From Rhizobium sp. TH135 (lineage in GTDB: Bacteria > Pseudomonadota > Alphaproteobacteria > Rhizobiales > Rhizobiaceae): DNA of 64,000 nt. Positions within the stretch are counted from its first letter, which is position 1; each line of letters opens with the position of its first letter. The notes under the pieces are model-generated. The model saw only the letters and a program-made list of their open reading frames with translations. It was not told where the DNA came from and did no database searches. The position numbers and the translations under genes were made by a program. The stretch lies in contig NZ_PKRP01000008.1 of assembly GCF_002855515.1 (NCBI RefSeq), positions 106,493 through 170,492 of the forward strand. Direction: 5' to 3'. Positions 16,089 to 27,921 of this stretch are shown here, in pieces.

Positions 16089-16916
16089 CTATTTCTTCGG
16101 GCGGATCTGGAACGTGTGTTCCTGACCGGGGAAGATGCGCTCCTTGACCTCAGCGGCGTAGTCGCTGGCGGCCTTGTCGATGACCTCTGCCAGCTCGCTG
16201 TAGTGCTTGACGAAGCGCGGCTTGAACTCGTTGAACAGGCCGAGCATGTCGTCGGAGACGAGGATCTGGCCGTCACAGGCGGGCGAGGCGCCTATCCCGA
16301 TCGTCGCCGCTTTCACCGTAGTGGTGATCTCGCGGGCCAGTGGCTCGACCGTGCCTTCGATGACCATGGCGAAGGCGCCGGCCTCGTCAATGGCCTTGGC
16401 ATCGCGGCGGATCTTGTCCTGCTCGGCTTCGCTGTGGCCCTTGGAGCGATAACCGCCCGAGGTGTTTACCTGCTGCGGCATCAGGCCGATATGCCCGAAG
16501 ACCGGGACGCCGCGGCTGACGAGGAATTCAACCGTCTCCGCCATTTCAGCGCCGCCTTCGAGCTTCACGCCGTCGCAGCCGGTTTCCTTCATCAGACGCA
16601 CGGCGTTGCGGAAGGCCTGTTCCTTGCTTTCCTGATAGGAGCCGAAGGGCAGGTCGACGATCACGCAGGCGCGCGACGTGCCCCGCATGGTTGCCTGGCC
16701 GTGGGCGACCATCATGTCCATGGTGACGCCAACCGTGGTCTCCATGCCGTAGAGCACCATGCCGAGACTGTCGCCGACCAGCAGTAGATCACAGTGCCTG
16801 TCGAGGATGCGTGCCACCGGCGTCGTATAGGCGGTTAGCGAGACGATCGGCCTCACGCCCTTGAGGGCCGTGATGTCGGCAGGTGTGAAGCGCTTCTGGC
16901 GGGGTGGTGTGCTCAT
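16089..16916 (-). CDS. panB: 3-methyl-2-oxobutanoate hydroxymethyltransferase
   Basis: 275 aa. Catalyses the first committed step of pantothenate (vitamin B5) synthesis: transfer of hydroxymethyl from methylene-tetrahydrofolate to ketoisovalerate, giving ketopantoate. The TIM-barrel family motifs are present: [50 protein letters not shown] and MVIEGT. The ATG at 16916 lies right after the panC stop (TGACATG). An in-frame start 35 codons upstream lies inside panC. panC-panB form an operon, and ketoisovalerate links it to ilvIH at 51.4-53.8 kb. Confidence 0.96.
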   Translation of the reverse strand: MSTPPRQKRFTPADITALKGVRPIVSLTAYTTPVARILDRHCDLLLVGDSLGMVLYGMETTVGVTMDMMVAHGQATMRGTSRACVIVDLPFGSYQESKEQAFRNAVRLMKETGCDGVKLEGGAEMAETVEFLVSRGVPVFGHIGLMPQQVNTSGGYRSKGHSEAEQDKIRRDAKAIDEAGAFAMVIEGTVEPLAREITTTVKAATIGIGASPACDGQILVSDDMLGLFNEFKPRFVKHYSELAEVIDKAASDYAAEVKERIFPGQEHTFQIRPKK

Positions 16917-16917
16917 G

Positions 16918-17790
16918 TCAGGCGGCCTCCATGCCGGTGGCGGCCGCTTGGCCGATGATGCGGTTGTCGAGAAGTTTGGTCTTGCCGAAGCGGACATAAA
17001 GCAGCACGAGCGCGGTGGCATTCACCGTCTCGATGCGCTCCAGCGTGCGGGGATCGCGGATCGCGACGACCTCCGGCTCGGCGAGCGGTTCTGTGCGGAT
17101 GAACTCGATCAGCTTGCTTTCCAGCGTCGCCACGTCGCGCAATCCGGTCAGCAGCAGGCGTTCGGCTTCGGCGAGCGCCTTCGGCACGATGACCGCTGCC
17201 GCGCGCTCGGCGGGCGACAGATAGACATTGCGCGAAGAGCAGGCGAGGCCATCGGCCTCTCGTACTGTCGCGACAGGCACGACGCGGACCGGCTGGGCGA
17301 GATCCTCGACCATCTTCTGAATGATCGTGACCTGCTGATAGTCTTTCTCGCCGAAATAGGCGGCTTCCGGCTGGACGATGTTGAAGAGCTTGGTGACGAC
17401 GGTTGCTACGCCGGCAAAATGGCCGGGACGTGCCTCGCCCTCGAGTTCGGAACCGAGCTTCGGCAGGTCGACGACCGTCTGCATTGGTTCCGGATACATA
17501 TCCTCGACGCCGGGGGCGAAGAGATAATCCACGCCTGCGTCTTCCAGCATGGCGCTATCGCGGGCGAGATCGCGGGGATATTTTTCGAGATCCTCGTTCT
17601 TGCCGAACTGCAGCGGGTTGACGAAGATCGAGACGACGGTGACGTCGTTTTCAGACTTGGCGCGGCCCACGAGGCTCAAGTGGCCCTGATGCAGGTAACC
17701 CATGGTCGGCACGAAGCCGATGGTCTGGCCGGCACGGCGGTGGGGCGCGAGCTTCTGTCGCAAAGCGGCGATCGTGGTGACGATTTCCAT
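16918..17790 (-). CDS. panC: Pantothenate synthetase
   Basis: 290 aa. Joins pantoate and beta-alanine using ATP. The nucleotide-binding HIGH-like motif is [16 protein letters not shown] (about 26-41), with later family blocks [18 protein letters not shown] and [13 protein letters not shown]. First gene of panC-panB, with the usual length. The intergenic distance to panB is 1 base. A 89-base gap separates its start from the nicotinamidase gene upstream on the same strand, so readthrough from that gene is possible. Confidence 0.96.
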   Translation of the reverse strand: MEIVTTIAALRQKLAPHRRAGQTIGFVPTMGYLHQGHLSLVGRAKSENDVTVVSIFVNPLQFGKNEDLEKYPRDLARDSAMLEDAGVDYLFAPGVEDMYPEPMQTVVDLPKLGSELEGEARPGHFAGVATVVTKLFNIVQPEAAYFGEKDYQQVTIIQKMVEDLAQPVRVVPVATVREADGLACSSRNVYLSPAERAAAVIVPKALAEAERLLLTGLRDVATLESKLIEFIRTEPLAEPEVVAIRDPRTLERIETVNATALVLLYVRFGKTKLLDNRIIGQAAATGMEAA

Positions 17791-17879
17791 GACCGGCGTC
17801 CTCCCTGTCTTCTCACTGGCTCGGCTCTAGCGCTTGCCGCCAAAAAAGGCAATCGCACGAATCCTTTGCAGAAACTTCC

Positions 17880-18506
17880 TCAGAAACCGATTCGATCACT
17901 GTCGGTGATCTCGACGCCTGCGAGGCGCATGGCTTCGAGGGCCTCCTCGACGCCTTTCGGATCGATCCCGCGGCAGCCGTCGGCGATCAGCCGGACCTTC
18001 ACACCCGGCAGCATGTCGACCGCGTCGAGAGCGGAGAATTTAACGCAGTAGTCCGTGGCGAGACCCACCACGTCGAGCTCGGTTACGCCATTGGCCTTCA
18101 GCCAGTCGCCAAGACCCGTGAGTGCCGCCTTGTCGTTGTCGCGGAAGGCCGAATAGCTGTCGACATCAGGGTTCTCACCCTTGCGCTGGATGAAGTCGAT
18201 GCGGGTGGTTTCGAGATCTGGGTGGAAGTCCGCATCCACCGTCCCCTGCACGCAGTGATCGGGCCACATGACTTGCGGCTGGCCGGAGAGCTCTCCCATG
18301 TCGAAAGGCTTCTTGCCGGCATGTTGGGAGGCGAAGCTGCCGTGATCGGCGGGATGCCAATCCTGCGATGCGACGACCAGATCATAGGCGCCGCTTGCCA
18401 TCAGGCGGTTTGCGACGGGGACGACCGCATCGCCTTCCGCAACCGGCAGATTACCACCGGGGCAGAAGCCGTTCTGGATGTCGATGAGCAGCAGGGCCTT
18501 GGTCAT
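17880..18506 (-). CDS. pncA: Nicotinamidase
   Basis: 208 aa. Hydrolyses nicotinamide to nicotinate for NAD salvage. Isochorismatase-like fold with catalytic Asp9 in LLIDIQNGFCPGG, metal-binding DWHPADHGSFAS (about 49-60), DHCVQGT, and the nucleophile Cys in VVGLATDYCVKFSAL. ATG at 18506 is chosen because GGAG lies 7 bases upstream; a start 33 codons earlier lacks support. The gene is divergent from the glucose dehydrogenase gene, sharing a 191-base intergenic region that contains an inverted repeat. Confidence 0.94.
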   Translation of the reverse strand: MTKALLLIDIQNGFCPGGNLPVAEGDAVVPVANRLMASGAYDLVVASQDWHPADHGSFASQHAGKKPFDMGELSGQPQVMWPDHCVQGTVDADFHPDLETTRIDFIQRKGENPDVDSYSAFRDNDKAALTGLGDWLKANGVTELDVVGLATDYCVKFSALDAVDMLPGVKVRLIADGCRGIDPKGVEEALEAMRLAGVEITDSDRIGF

Positions 18507-18597
18507 GATCGGGCTCCATTTCTTGTGCGGCGCAAGATGGCAATGACGGCGCTCAGGATCAAGGGCGACATTCGCGATTTCAGCGGGTTCCGAAAGA

Positions 18598-18618
18598 TGG
18601 AACAATCGATTGGTTCCA
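18598..18618. promoter_or_regulatory. Inverted repeat between pncA and glucose dehydrogenase gene
   Basis: TGGAAC and GTTCCA flank the centre AATCGATT in the divergent promoter region, 80 bases before the dehydrogenase start and 92 before the pncA start. It may be a regulator-binding site. No regulator gene is adjacent, so the factor is unknown. Confidence 0.35.
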
Positions 18619-18697
18619 TCGTTCCGACTGAAGTCGTTGTTCGACCGGCCGCACCTGCGGTCAGCTCCGCAATTTTCAAAAATCGAATGGAACCGGC

Positions 18698-21037
18698 ATG
18701 TTTCTCATCGTTACCGCCGTCGTCTTCGGGATCCTGGGGCTTGTCCTCGGGGCAGGGGGCATTCAGCTCCTGACCCTGGGTGGCAGTCCCTATTTCCTTC
18801 TGGCCGGGCTTGCCTTCCTGGCCACCGCTATCCTGCTTTACCTCAAGCGTGCCGAGGCGCTGTGGGTTTACGGCGTGTTCATCCTCGTGAGCCTTGTCTG
18901 GGCGGTCATGGAAGTCGGTCTTGACTGGTGGCAGCTCGGACCGCGTGGTGGTCTCATTGTTGTGCTTGGTCTTTGGCTGATGCTGCCTGCGATCCGCAAG
19001 CGTCTCGGCCCGGCGCATCGCCGCGACCGCGTGGCGGCACCCGTGTTGCCGGTTGCCGTGCCGGTCCTGATCGCGGTGGTGGTCGCCGGCATTTCGCTGT
19101 TCGTCGAGACCTACGGGCACGAAGGTGCGCTTCCAACCGAACAGGTCGCAGCCGCTCCCGCGCTCGGGGGCAATGTTCCGGATGGGGACTGGCACCAGTA
19201 TGGCCGCACGAACTACGGCCAGCGCTATTCGCCGCTCACCCAGATCAACACGGACAATGTCAAGGATCTCAAGATCGCCTGGACCTATCAGACCGGCGAC
19301 GTGAAGCTGCCGCAGGACGTCGGCGAGACAACCTATCAGGTCACGCCGCTGAAGGTCGACGACACGCTCTATCTCTGCACGCCGCACAACTGGGCGATTG
19401 CGGTCGATGCAGCGACGGGTGAGGAGAAGTGGAAGTTCGATCCGAATGCCGGCCTCGAACCCGACCGCCAGCACCAGACCTGCCGCGGTGTCACCTACTA
19501 CCGCGATCCGACAGCCGTTGAAGGCACTGTTTGTGCTGAACGCGTCTACCTGCCGACCTCGGACGCGCGTCTGATCGCGCTTGATGCCGGAACGGGCGCC
19601 ATCTGCGAGAATTTCGCCAATGCCGGTACGCTGCGTCTCGAGCAGAACATGCCCTACAATCCGGCCGGCTATTACTACTCGACCTCGCCGCCGGTCATTG
19701 CTGCTGGCAAGATCATCATTGGCGGTGCCGTCAACGATAATTACTCGACGCAGTCGCCGTCCGGCGTGATCCGTGCCTTCGATGTCAACACCGGCGAACT
19801 GGTCTGGAACTGGGACAGCGGTAACCCGACGGAAACTGCTCCGATCGGCCCCGACGAGACCTACACGCCGAATTCTCCGAACAGCTGGTCGATCTTCTCT
19901 GTCGATGAAGCGCTTGGCCTCGTCTACATCCCGCTCGGCAACCAGGTGCCCGACCAGCTCGGTATGGGGCGCAGCGAGAGTGTGGAGAAATACTCCTCTT
20001 CGATCGTCGCGCTCGACGTGAACACGGGACAGGATCGCTGGGTGCGGCAGACCGTGCATCATGACCTTTGGGACATGGATGTGCCCGCGCAGCCAGTGCT
20101 GATGGACCTCAACCGTGAAGACGGCACAGTCGTGCCGGCACTGATCGGGCCGACGAAGCAGGGCGACATCTACGTGCTGGACCGGCGCAGTGGCGAGCCG
20201 ATCGTTGCGGTTCGCGAACTGCCGGCACCCGGCGGTGCGATCCCCGAAGACTTCACCGCGCCGACGCAGCCGATTTCGGATCTGACCTTCCGGCCGCCGA
20301 CAATGACCGAAAGCAATATGTGGGGGTTGACCATCGTCGACCAGATGATGTGCCGTATCCAGTTCCACCAGCTGAAATACGAAGGGCAGTACACGCCGCC
20401 ATCGCTTGAAGGGACGCTCGTCTATCCCGGCAATTTCGGCACGTTCAACTGGGGCTCGGTCGCAGTCGATCCGGAACGACAGGTAATGTTCGGCATGCCG
20501 ACCTATCTCGCCTTCACATCGAAGCTGGTTCCGCGTTCCGACATTCCGCCGAAGGAAGAAGGTGCAACAGGTTCTGAGCAGGGATTGAACCGCAACGAGG
20601 GTGCACCTTACGGTGTCGTCATGGGGCCGTTCCTGTCGCCGCTCGGCATTCCCTGCCAGGCGCCGCCATGGGGCACGATTGCCGGCGTCGACTTGCGGTC
20701 TGGCGAGATCGCCTATCAGAAGCGCAATGGCACGGTCTATGACATGACGCCGCTGCCGCTGCCCTTCAAGGTCGGTGTGCCCGGCATCGGTGGTCCCATG
20801 ATCACCAAGGGTGGCGTCGTCTTCCTTGGTGCCGCGGTCGACAACTACCTGCGTGCCTACGACCTGACCACAGGCGATCAGCTCTGGGAAAGCCGTCTGC
20901 CGGCGGGTGGCCAGGCAACGCCAATGACCTATGCGCTGGACAACGGCAAGCAGTACATCGTCATGGTGGCCGGTGGGCATGGCTCGGTCGGCACCACACC
21001 AGGCGACTATGTCATCGCCTACACACTGCCTGACTGA
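18698..21037 (+). CDS. gcd: Membrane-bound PQQ-dependent glucose dehydrogenase
   Basis: 779 aa, standard length for the quinoprotein. Oxidises glucose to gluconolactone on the periplasmic face and passes electrons to ubiquinone. The first about 135 residues form five membrane helices. The rest is an eight-bladed beta-propeller starting DWHQYGRTNYGQRYSPLTQIN, with PQQ-domain repeats such as VDAATGEEKWKFD, IALDAGTGA, FDVNTGELVWNWD and YDLTTGDQLWESRLP. A His-Asp pair in VHHDLWDMDVPAQPVL is the family signature. No pqq biosynthesis genes are in the window, so PQQ must come from elsewhere in the genome or the environment. A terminator-like hairpin follows after 17 bases. Confidence 0.95.
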   Translation: MFLIVTAVVFGILGLVLGAGGIQLLTLGGSPYFLLAGLAFLATAILLYLKRAEALWVYGVFILVSLVWAVMEVGLDWWQLGPRGGLIVVLGLWLMLPAIRKRLGPAHRRDRVAAPVLPVAVPVLIAVVVAGISLFVETYGHEGALPTEQVAAAPALGGNVPDGDWHQYGRTNYGQRYSPLTQINTDNVKDLKIAWTYQTGDVKLPQDVGETTYQVTPLKVDDTLYLCTPHNWAIAVDAATGEEKWKFDPNAGLEPDRQHQTCRGVTYYRDPTAVEGTVCAERVYLPTSDARLIALDAGTGAICENFANAGTLRLEQNMPYNPAGYYYSTSPPVIAAGKIIIGGAVNDNYSTQSPSGVIRAFDVNTGELVWNWDSGNPTETAPIGPDETYTPNSPNSWSIFSVDEALGLVYIPLGNQVPDQLGMGRSESVEKYSSSIVALDVNTGQDRWVRQTVHHDLWDMDVPAQPVLMDLNREDGTVVPALIGPTKQGDIYVLDRRSGEPIVAVRELPAPGGAIPEDFTAPTQPISDLTFRPPTMTESNMWGLTIVDQMMCRIQFHQLKYEGQYTPPSLEGTLVYPGNFGTFNWGSVAVDPERQVMFGMPTYLAFTSKLVPRSDIPPKEEGATGSEQGLNRNEGAPYGVVMGPFLSPLGIPCQAPPWGTIAGVDLRSGEIAYQKRNGTVYDMTPLPLPFKVGVPGIGGPMITKGGVVFLGAAVDNYLRAYDLTTGDQLWESRLPAGGQATPMTYALDNGKQYIVMVAGGHGSVGTTPGDYVIAYTLPD

Positions 21038-21054
21038 CCTTTTTGAAGCCTTTT

Positions 21055-21083
21055 GAACCCGCCCTAATGTCTCGGGCGGGTTC
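21055..21083 (+). terminator. Hairpin after glucose dehydrogenase gene
   Basis: Perfect 10-bp stem GAACCCGCCC / GGGCGGGTTC with a 9-base loop, 17 bases after the stop. Only a short T stretch (ACTTTCGG) follows, so termination efficiency is uncertain. Confidence 0.7.
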
Positions 21084-21177
21084 ACTTTCGGTACACTTTG
21101 GCGTGTCCCGGCTTGTTGCGAAACGGAACGTTAACCATGTGATTCTAAACACATGCCGTAACGTGAGGATGTTTCGC

Positions 21178-21456
21178 ATGAGTAGCCAAGCCATGAACGG
21201 CACGACCAACCCGACTATCGCCTTCTTTCCGCTAGCGAACCGTAGGGACCTGGTGCGCCGCTCCGCGATCGAACTCGATCGCCTCAATGGCTATGCCGCG
21301 ACCGAATTCTGGAAGACGACCTGCCGTGGTCTCGGCAACGAACTTCTGGCGCTGGGCTGCCCGGAAGACGAGATGCGCGCCGAGATCATGGACTTCCAGG
21401 CAGCCGTCCAGATCGAGCTGATGTGGCTGCATCGTGAGGAAGCAGCCCAGGGCTGA
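21178..21456 (+). CDS. DUF6074-like small protein
   Basis: 92 aa. The region IAFFPLANRRDLVRRSAIEL followed by a FWKTTCRGLGNEL-type segment resembles small rhizobial proteins of the DUF6074 type, where a PLANR-like motif precedes a helical domain. Function unknown. I start at ATG 21178 because GTGAGG sits 9 bases upstream; an ATG at 21169 touches that site directly. Earlier in-frame starts pass through the gcd terminator hairpin and are unlikely. It is convergent with the cupin gene, 3 bases between stops. Confidence 0.6.
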   Translation: MSSQAMNGTTNPTIAFFPLANRRDLVRRSAIELDRLNGYAATEFWKTTCRGLGNELLALGCPEDEMRAEIMDFQAAVQIELMWLHREEAAQG

Positions 21457-21459
21457 GCC

Positions 21460-22080
21460 TCAAAGCCCCGCTATCAGGCTACCCTCATTTTCGATCGTCT
21501 GCCGATCTGCATCAGGACGCGGCGACACTGCTAAGCGGTAGCCCATCATGCGGGCGATCGGCGCCAGTGCGGCGAAGAGCAGCTTCTGCACAGCCACTGG
21601 CGGTCCCGAAATGTATAGGTGATCGCGGAAGGCGTTCAGGCCGAGCGCGATCGGTAACAGCTTCACCGAACCATCCGGCTTGAAGTAGTCCGGATACTCG
21701 GCCGTCCAGCGCGCCAGATTGAGGAAGAAGCGCAGATGCTGCTGGGCGTTGACGAATGTCACCGTGAGGTGGGTTTCGCCAAAAGAAGCGTTGCGGAAGA
21801 AGTGGCTGGCGCCCCTGGGCACAGTGATCGATTGACCTTCCGTCGCGAAATGCTCCCGACCATTGATCATCACCATGACCCGGCCGCGGTTGACAGTGAA
21901 GATTTCATCCGTTTCAGGGTGGATGTGCGCAATGGCATTGCCACCTCCGGAACCACCTTTGCCGAGAATCACGTCCATCTGGCTTGTCGCTCCATCCTCG
22001 TAGGGATGGGTGAAGACGAAGGTCTCCTTGTTGTAGGCATTGAGAATACGGGTGCCGGCCGGCACAAGCGCTTCGCGCAT
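21460..22080 (-). CDS. Cupin domain protein
   Basis: 206 aa. A single cupin beta-barrel at about 35-115 has the metal-binding first motif as AIAHIHPETDEIFTVNRGRVMV and a second as ITVPRGASHFFRNASFGE. The C-terminal half (about 130-206) is helical with an APIARMMGYRL segment and is not recognised. Metal binding is likely; a specific dioxygenase or isomerase activity cannot be assigned. AAGGAG lies 8 bases before the ATG at 22080. The gene is divergent from a LysR regulator, which commonly controls its neighbour. Confidence 0.8.
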   Translation of the reverse strand: MREALVPAGTRILNAYNKETFVFTHPYEDGATSQMDVILGKGGSGGGNAIAHIHPETDEIFTVNRGRVMVMINGREHFATEGQSITVPRGASHFFRNASFGETHLTVTFVNAQQHLRFFLNLARWTAEYPDYFKPDGSVKLLPIALGLNAFRDHLYISGPPVAVQKLLFAALAPIARMMGYRLAVSPRPDADRQTIENEGSLIAGL

Positions 22081-22111
22081 GGCTTTACTCCTTCGAAGAT
22101 TTGATTTGATG

Positions 22112-22134
22112 CGTGTTTGACGCCCGTCGACACG
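22112..22134. promoter_or_regulatory. Candidate LysR-type operator between cupin gene and regulator
   Basis: A dyad CGTGT-N13-ACACG lies in the 153-base divergent region. It contains the T-N11-A core that LysR-type proteins favour (GTGT...ACAC). Position is 32 bases from the cupin start and 100 from the regulator start, consistent with joint control. No experimental support. Confidence 0.4.
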
Positions 22135-22233
22135 TTTCGCGGGCAATGAAAACGGTGTAGTTTGTCGGCGTTTCCGCTTCAAACCCCGTTTTTGCCGCCC
22201 CATTCACCGGATTTGCATAACGTGACCGGATCG

Positions 22234-23142
22234 ATGAACTTCGATGATCTGCGCTTCATGCTGGCCGTCGCCGAGACCGGTACGACGCTGGCGGCGGCCA
22301 GGCTTCTCCGGGTAAGCCAGAGCACGGTCTCGCGTCGGATTGTGGCGCTGGAGGAGGCGCTCGGAATAGAGCTCTTCGACAAGCGCCGAACGGGTTATGT
22401 CATGACCGAAGCGGGATCGCGTCTCCTCGCACCGGCCGAAATGGTGCGTCAGTCGGTTGATGCATTTCAGGGCGCTGTGGAAAGCCTGTCGCGCGAGATT
22501 TCCGGAACAGTCCGCTTCACCACCAACGAGGTGCTCGGCACCTATGTGCTGCCGAGCCTGATCGCACGCCTCAAGCAGCGTCATCCGGGTGTCCGGCTTG
22601 AGGTGGATACGACGAATATCCTGCGCGATCTGGCTGGAGGCGAGGCGGATGTGGCCCTTCGAGCATCGGCTGCGCCAACACAGGCTGGGCTGGTGGGCGT
22701 CAGACTGATCGAGGACTACTGGAGCCTCTATTGCTCGCGCAGCTACGCTGTTCGCCATGGCGTCCCAAAAAGCGTCGGTGAGCTGGCCGGGCATGCCCTG
22801 ATCGGCATCGACACCCATGTCCGCGGTCGACCGATCTTCGATTGGGCCAAGGAGACATTCCCGGACAATGAGGTGCTGCTCCGGCACAATTCGGTACCAG
22901 CGGTGTTCACCAGCGTTCGAAATGGTGTCGGCATCGGTTTCTATTCCGATTTCATCGCGTCCGGTGATCCTGAGCTCGTTCTGTGTTTTCGTCCGCCAGT
23001 CCCGGCCGCTGCCGAGATCTGGCTCGTGACCCACGAGCGCCTGCGCAAAGTGCCGAGGATCCGGGCGGTCATGGATGTGATCAAGGAACTGGTGAGGGAG
23101 ATCCAAGGCACAAGGTCGGCGGAGCAGCTCGCTTCGGCCTGA
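22234..23142 (+). CDS. LysR family transcriptional regulator
   Basis: 302 aa, standard length. The N-terminal winged helix-turn-helix is MNFDDLRFMLAVAETGTTLA followed by AARLLRVSQSTVSRRIVALEEALGIELFDKR. The C-terminal periplasmic-binding-like effector domain starts at about 90 (GTVRFTTNEVLGTYVLPSLI). I start at ATG 22234, giving the classical LysR N-terminus; an upstream ATG at 22162 adds 24 residues over the promoter region. It is transcribed away from the cupin gene and probably regulates it and itself. The effector is unknown. Confidence 0.93.
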   Translation: MNFDDLRFMLAVAETGTTLAAARLLRVSQSTVSRRIVALEEALGIELFDKRRTGYVMTEAGSRLLAPAEMVRQSVDAFQGAVESLSREISGTVRFTTNEVLGTYVLPSLIARLKQRHPGVRLEVDTTNILRDLAGGEADVALRASAAPTQAGLVGVRLIEDYWSLYCSRSYAVRHGVPKSVGELAGHALIGIDTHVRGRPIFDWAKETFPDNEVLLRHNSVPAVFTSVRNGVGIGFYSDFIASGDPELVLCFRPPVPAAAEIWLVTHERLRKVPRIRAVMDVIKELVREIQGTRSAEQLASA

Positions 23143-23271
23143 CCATGCCGCTTTATTTTTTGCAGGCGGCGGGAAAGGCTGTTGGCAATGGCCGCCACCT
23201 GCTTGTCGCGTCCTGCCGATATTCCTACAAGTGCGGCAACCGAATGACACTCCTTCGACAGTAGCGACGCC

Positions 23272-23871
23272 TTGGCCAAACTTCATTTCATCTACGCCAC
23301 CATGAATGCCGGCAAATCGACTTTGCTTTTGCAGGCGGCCTATAACTATCAGGAACGCGGCATGCGCGTCGCCATGCTGATCAGCGCGCTCGACAATCGC
23401 GCGGGCAAGGGCTTCATCGGGTCGCGGATCGGTCTGAAGGCGGAAGCCGATGCCTTCGGTCAGGAGGAGGATCTCTTCGCGGCCATCAAGGCAGATCATG
23501 AGACGTCACCGCTCTCCTGCGTCTTCGTCGATGAGGCGCAGTTCCTGACCACCGATCAGGTCTGGCAGTTGTCGCGTGTTGTCGACGTGCTCGATCTGCC
23601 GGTCATGGCCTATGGTCTGCGCACGGATTTTCGCGGCGAGCTCTTCCCGGGGTCCCGCGGTCTGTTGGCGATTGCCGACGAACTGACGGAAGCACGGTCG
23701 ATCTGCCATTGCGGCCGCAAGGCGACCATGGTCGTGCGCATGGGCGAAGACGGCAAGGCGCAGCGGGATGGCGCTCAGGTGCTGATTGGCGGCAACGAAA
23801 CGTATACCTCGCTCTGCCGCCGCCACTGGCAGCTCGCTTTTTCGGCGGAAGAAGTCCACGACGCCGCCTGA
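23272..23871 (+). CDS. tdk: Thymidine kinase (type II)
   Basis: 199 aa. Phosphorylates thymidine to dTMP in pyrimidine salvage. P-loop ATMNAGKSTLLLQAA near the N-terminus, Walker B-like FVDEAQFL, the lasso region, and a four-cysteine/histidine zinc site (CHCGRKA and LCRRHW). The start is TTG at 23272, which gives MAKLHFIYATMNAGKS as in the family; there is no better ATG and the upstream Shine-Dalgarno is weak. A unit convergent with the uvrD-type helicase gene. It complements thyA at 38.7 kb in dTMP supply. Confidence 0.94.
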   Translation: MAKLHFIYATMNAGKSTLLLQAAYNYQERGMRVAMLISALDNRAGKGFIGSRIGLKAEADAFGQEEDLFAAIKADHETSPLSCVFVDEAQFLTTDQVWQLSRVVDVLDLPVMAYGLRTDFRGELFPGSRGLLAIADELTEARSICHCGRKATMVVRMGEDGKAQRDGAQVLIGGNETYTSLCRRHWQLAFSAEEVHDAA

Positions 23872-23901
23872 GACTTGTGACCGTGCCGTCTTAGTGCGCT
23901 G

Positions 23902-23926
23902 CCTGAAGACCCGCGATCATGGGGCT

Positions 23927-23931
<5 letters not shown>
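23902..23931. terminator. Hairpin between convergent tdk and helicase genes
   Basis: CCTGAAG-A-CCC and GGG-G-CTTCAGG form an interrupted stem that covers the helicase stop codon. There is no clear T-run on either strand. It may act as a weak bidirectional terminator. Confidence 0.4.
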
Positions 23932-26416
<2,485 letters not shown>

Positions 26417-26694
26417 GCGGCTCAATGTAGTGATTCGGGTCGGAAAGGCCAGTGACGGCGTTCTGGTTTTATTCCTCGCGCCCGCCAACTCACGGATTTC
26501 CGAGGTCTTCCGTCTCTCCTCGTGCTACAATCCCGCAAACGGGGGAATGACCGCCTTGATGGTCGACGCGATCACGCGGGCGTGAAAAGTTGCGAGATTA
26601 CAAATCAGTAAGCTTGCCGTTCAGGCATTGCCAGTTCCGGTTTGCGCCCGATACTTAACCACCATCATCCAGTTCGATTTATTTGGAGCCTTGC

Positions 26695-27921
26695 ATGCCG
26701 CTTTGGAAGCAACTCGCCATCAGTATTGCCCTTCTTTTTGTTGGCCTCTGTTCCTGGGTCTATCTCTCACCGGGGGCTGGCCAGACGCTGGTTTCCATGG
26801 GCGTTCCGGCATCCGCCGTGGCACTCATTTCGGGTGCCGACGCTGAAGGAGAGGCCGCGGGTCAACGCGGCCAGGGGCAGGGCGGGCAACAGGCGCAGTC
26901 CGGCGGGCAAGGCTCTGGACAGGGCCAAGCTCAGGGCAATCGTCGTGGCGGTGGCAACCAGGCCATTCTCGTCGCCACTCAACCGGTCGCCATGGGTGTG
27001 GTCAACGATCGGCTGAGCGCGATCGGCGATGGTGAGGCGATCGAAGCCGTGACCGTCATGCCGCAGGCTTCCGGTACGATCGCGGAAATCCTTGTTTCCT
27101 CGGGTCAGAAGGTGACGAAGGGCGACGTGATCGCCCGCCTCGACCGCGAGGAACAGGTGATCTTGCGCGACCAGGCCGCCGTTGCGCTGCGCAGCGCGAA
27201 GGAAAAGGCCGAGTCCTACCGAAACCTGCAGAGCTTCTCGCGTCTTGACGTACTCGACGCCCAGATTGCCGAGGAACAGGCGCAGTTGCAGCTGACCACC
27301 GCCGAACTCAATCTGAAGCGTCGTGACATCGTGGCCCCGATCGACGGCATCATCGGCATCGTCGGCATCAGCGTCGGTGACAATGTGACGAATTCCACTG
27401 CTATCGTGTCCCTCGACAATCGCAGCCAGTTGCTGGTCGACTTCTGGGCACCGGAGCGTTTCGCTGTGGCCGTGCGCCCGGGCATGCCGGTCGAGGCCAA
27501 TTCCGTCTCGCGTCCGGGGCAGGTCTTCCAGGGCAGCGTGGAAGCGGTCGACAGCCGCGTTGACGAGGCAAGCCGCACCATCCGGATCCGCGCGAAGATC
27601 GACAATCCCGATGACGTTCTGCGCGCGGGCATGTCCTTTGCCGTCGGCATGCGCTTCCCGGGTGACAGCTATGCCGCGGTCAACCCGCTTGCCGTCCAGT
27701 GGGACGGCGAAGGCTCCTTCGTCTGGCAGATCGTCGATAACAAGTCTGTGAAGACCCGCGTGCGGATCGTCCAGCGCAATTCCGATCAGATCCTGGTCGA
27801 GGCGCAGCTTAAGGAAGGTGACCTGATTGCCGTCGAAGGCCTGCAGCGCGTGCGTGAGGGTGGAACGGTCGAGATTGCCGGTCAGCCTAAGGCAGGTTCC
27901 GAGGAGGTTGCCGTACGATGA
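26695..27921 (+). CDS. RND efflux periplasmic adaptor (membrane fusion protein)
   Basis: 408 aa. Periplasmic adaptor that links an inner-membrane RND pump to an outer-membrane channel. An N-terminal anchor helix (6-24) is followed by a Gly/Gln-rich low-complexity linker (about 50-88). The lipoyl-type domain (VMPQASGTIAEILVSSGQKV), a helical hairpin and the beta-barrel (RRDIVAPIDGIIGIVGISVGD) follow. ATG at 26695 has GGAG 6 bases upstream; an upstream TTG is not needed. It overlaps the pump gene by 4 bases, so the two form an operon. Substrates unknown. No regulator or outer-membrane factor is in this operon. Confidence 0.93.
   Translation: MPLWKQLAISIALLFVGLCSWVYLSPGAGQTLVSMGVPASAVALISGADAEGEAAGQRGQGQGGQQAQSGGQGSGQGQAQGNRRGGGNQAILVATQPVAMGVVNDRLSAIGDGEAIEAVTVMPQASGTIAEILVSSGQKVTKGDVIARLDREEQVILRDQAAVALRSAKEKAESYRNLQSFSRLDVLDAQIAEEQAQLQLTTAELNLKRRDIVAPIDGIIGIVGISVGDNVTNSTAIVSLDNRSQLLVDFWAPERFAVAVRPGMPVEANSVSRPGQVFQGSVEAVDSRVDEASRTIRIRAKIDNPDDVLRAGMSFAVGMRFPGDSYAAVNPLAVQWDGEGSFVWQIVDNKSVKTRVRIVQRNSDQILVEAQLKEGDLIAVEGLQRVREGGTVEIAGQPKAGSEEVAVR

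Noticed and set aside
18503..21085. 860-codon minus-strand frame opposite the glucose dehydrogenase gene
   Set aside because: Antisense to a complete quinoprotein; no recognisable domain and no start-site support.
22204..23499. 431-codon minus-strand frame over the LysR regulator and start of tdk
   Set aside because: Overlaps two well-supported genes on the other strand; no motif.
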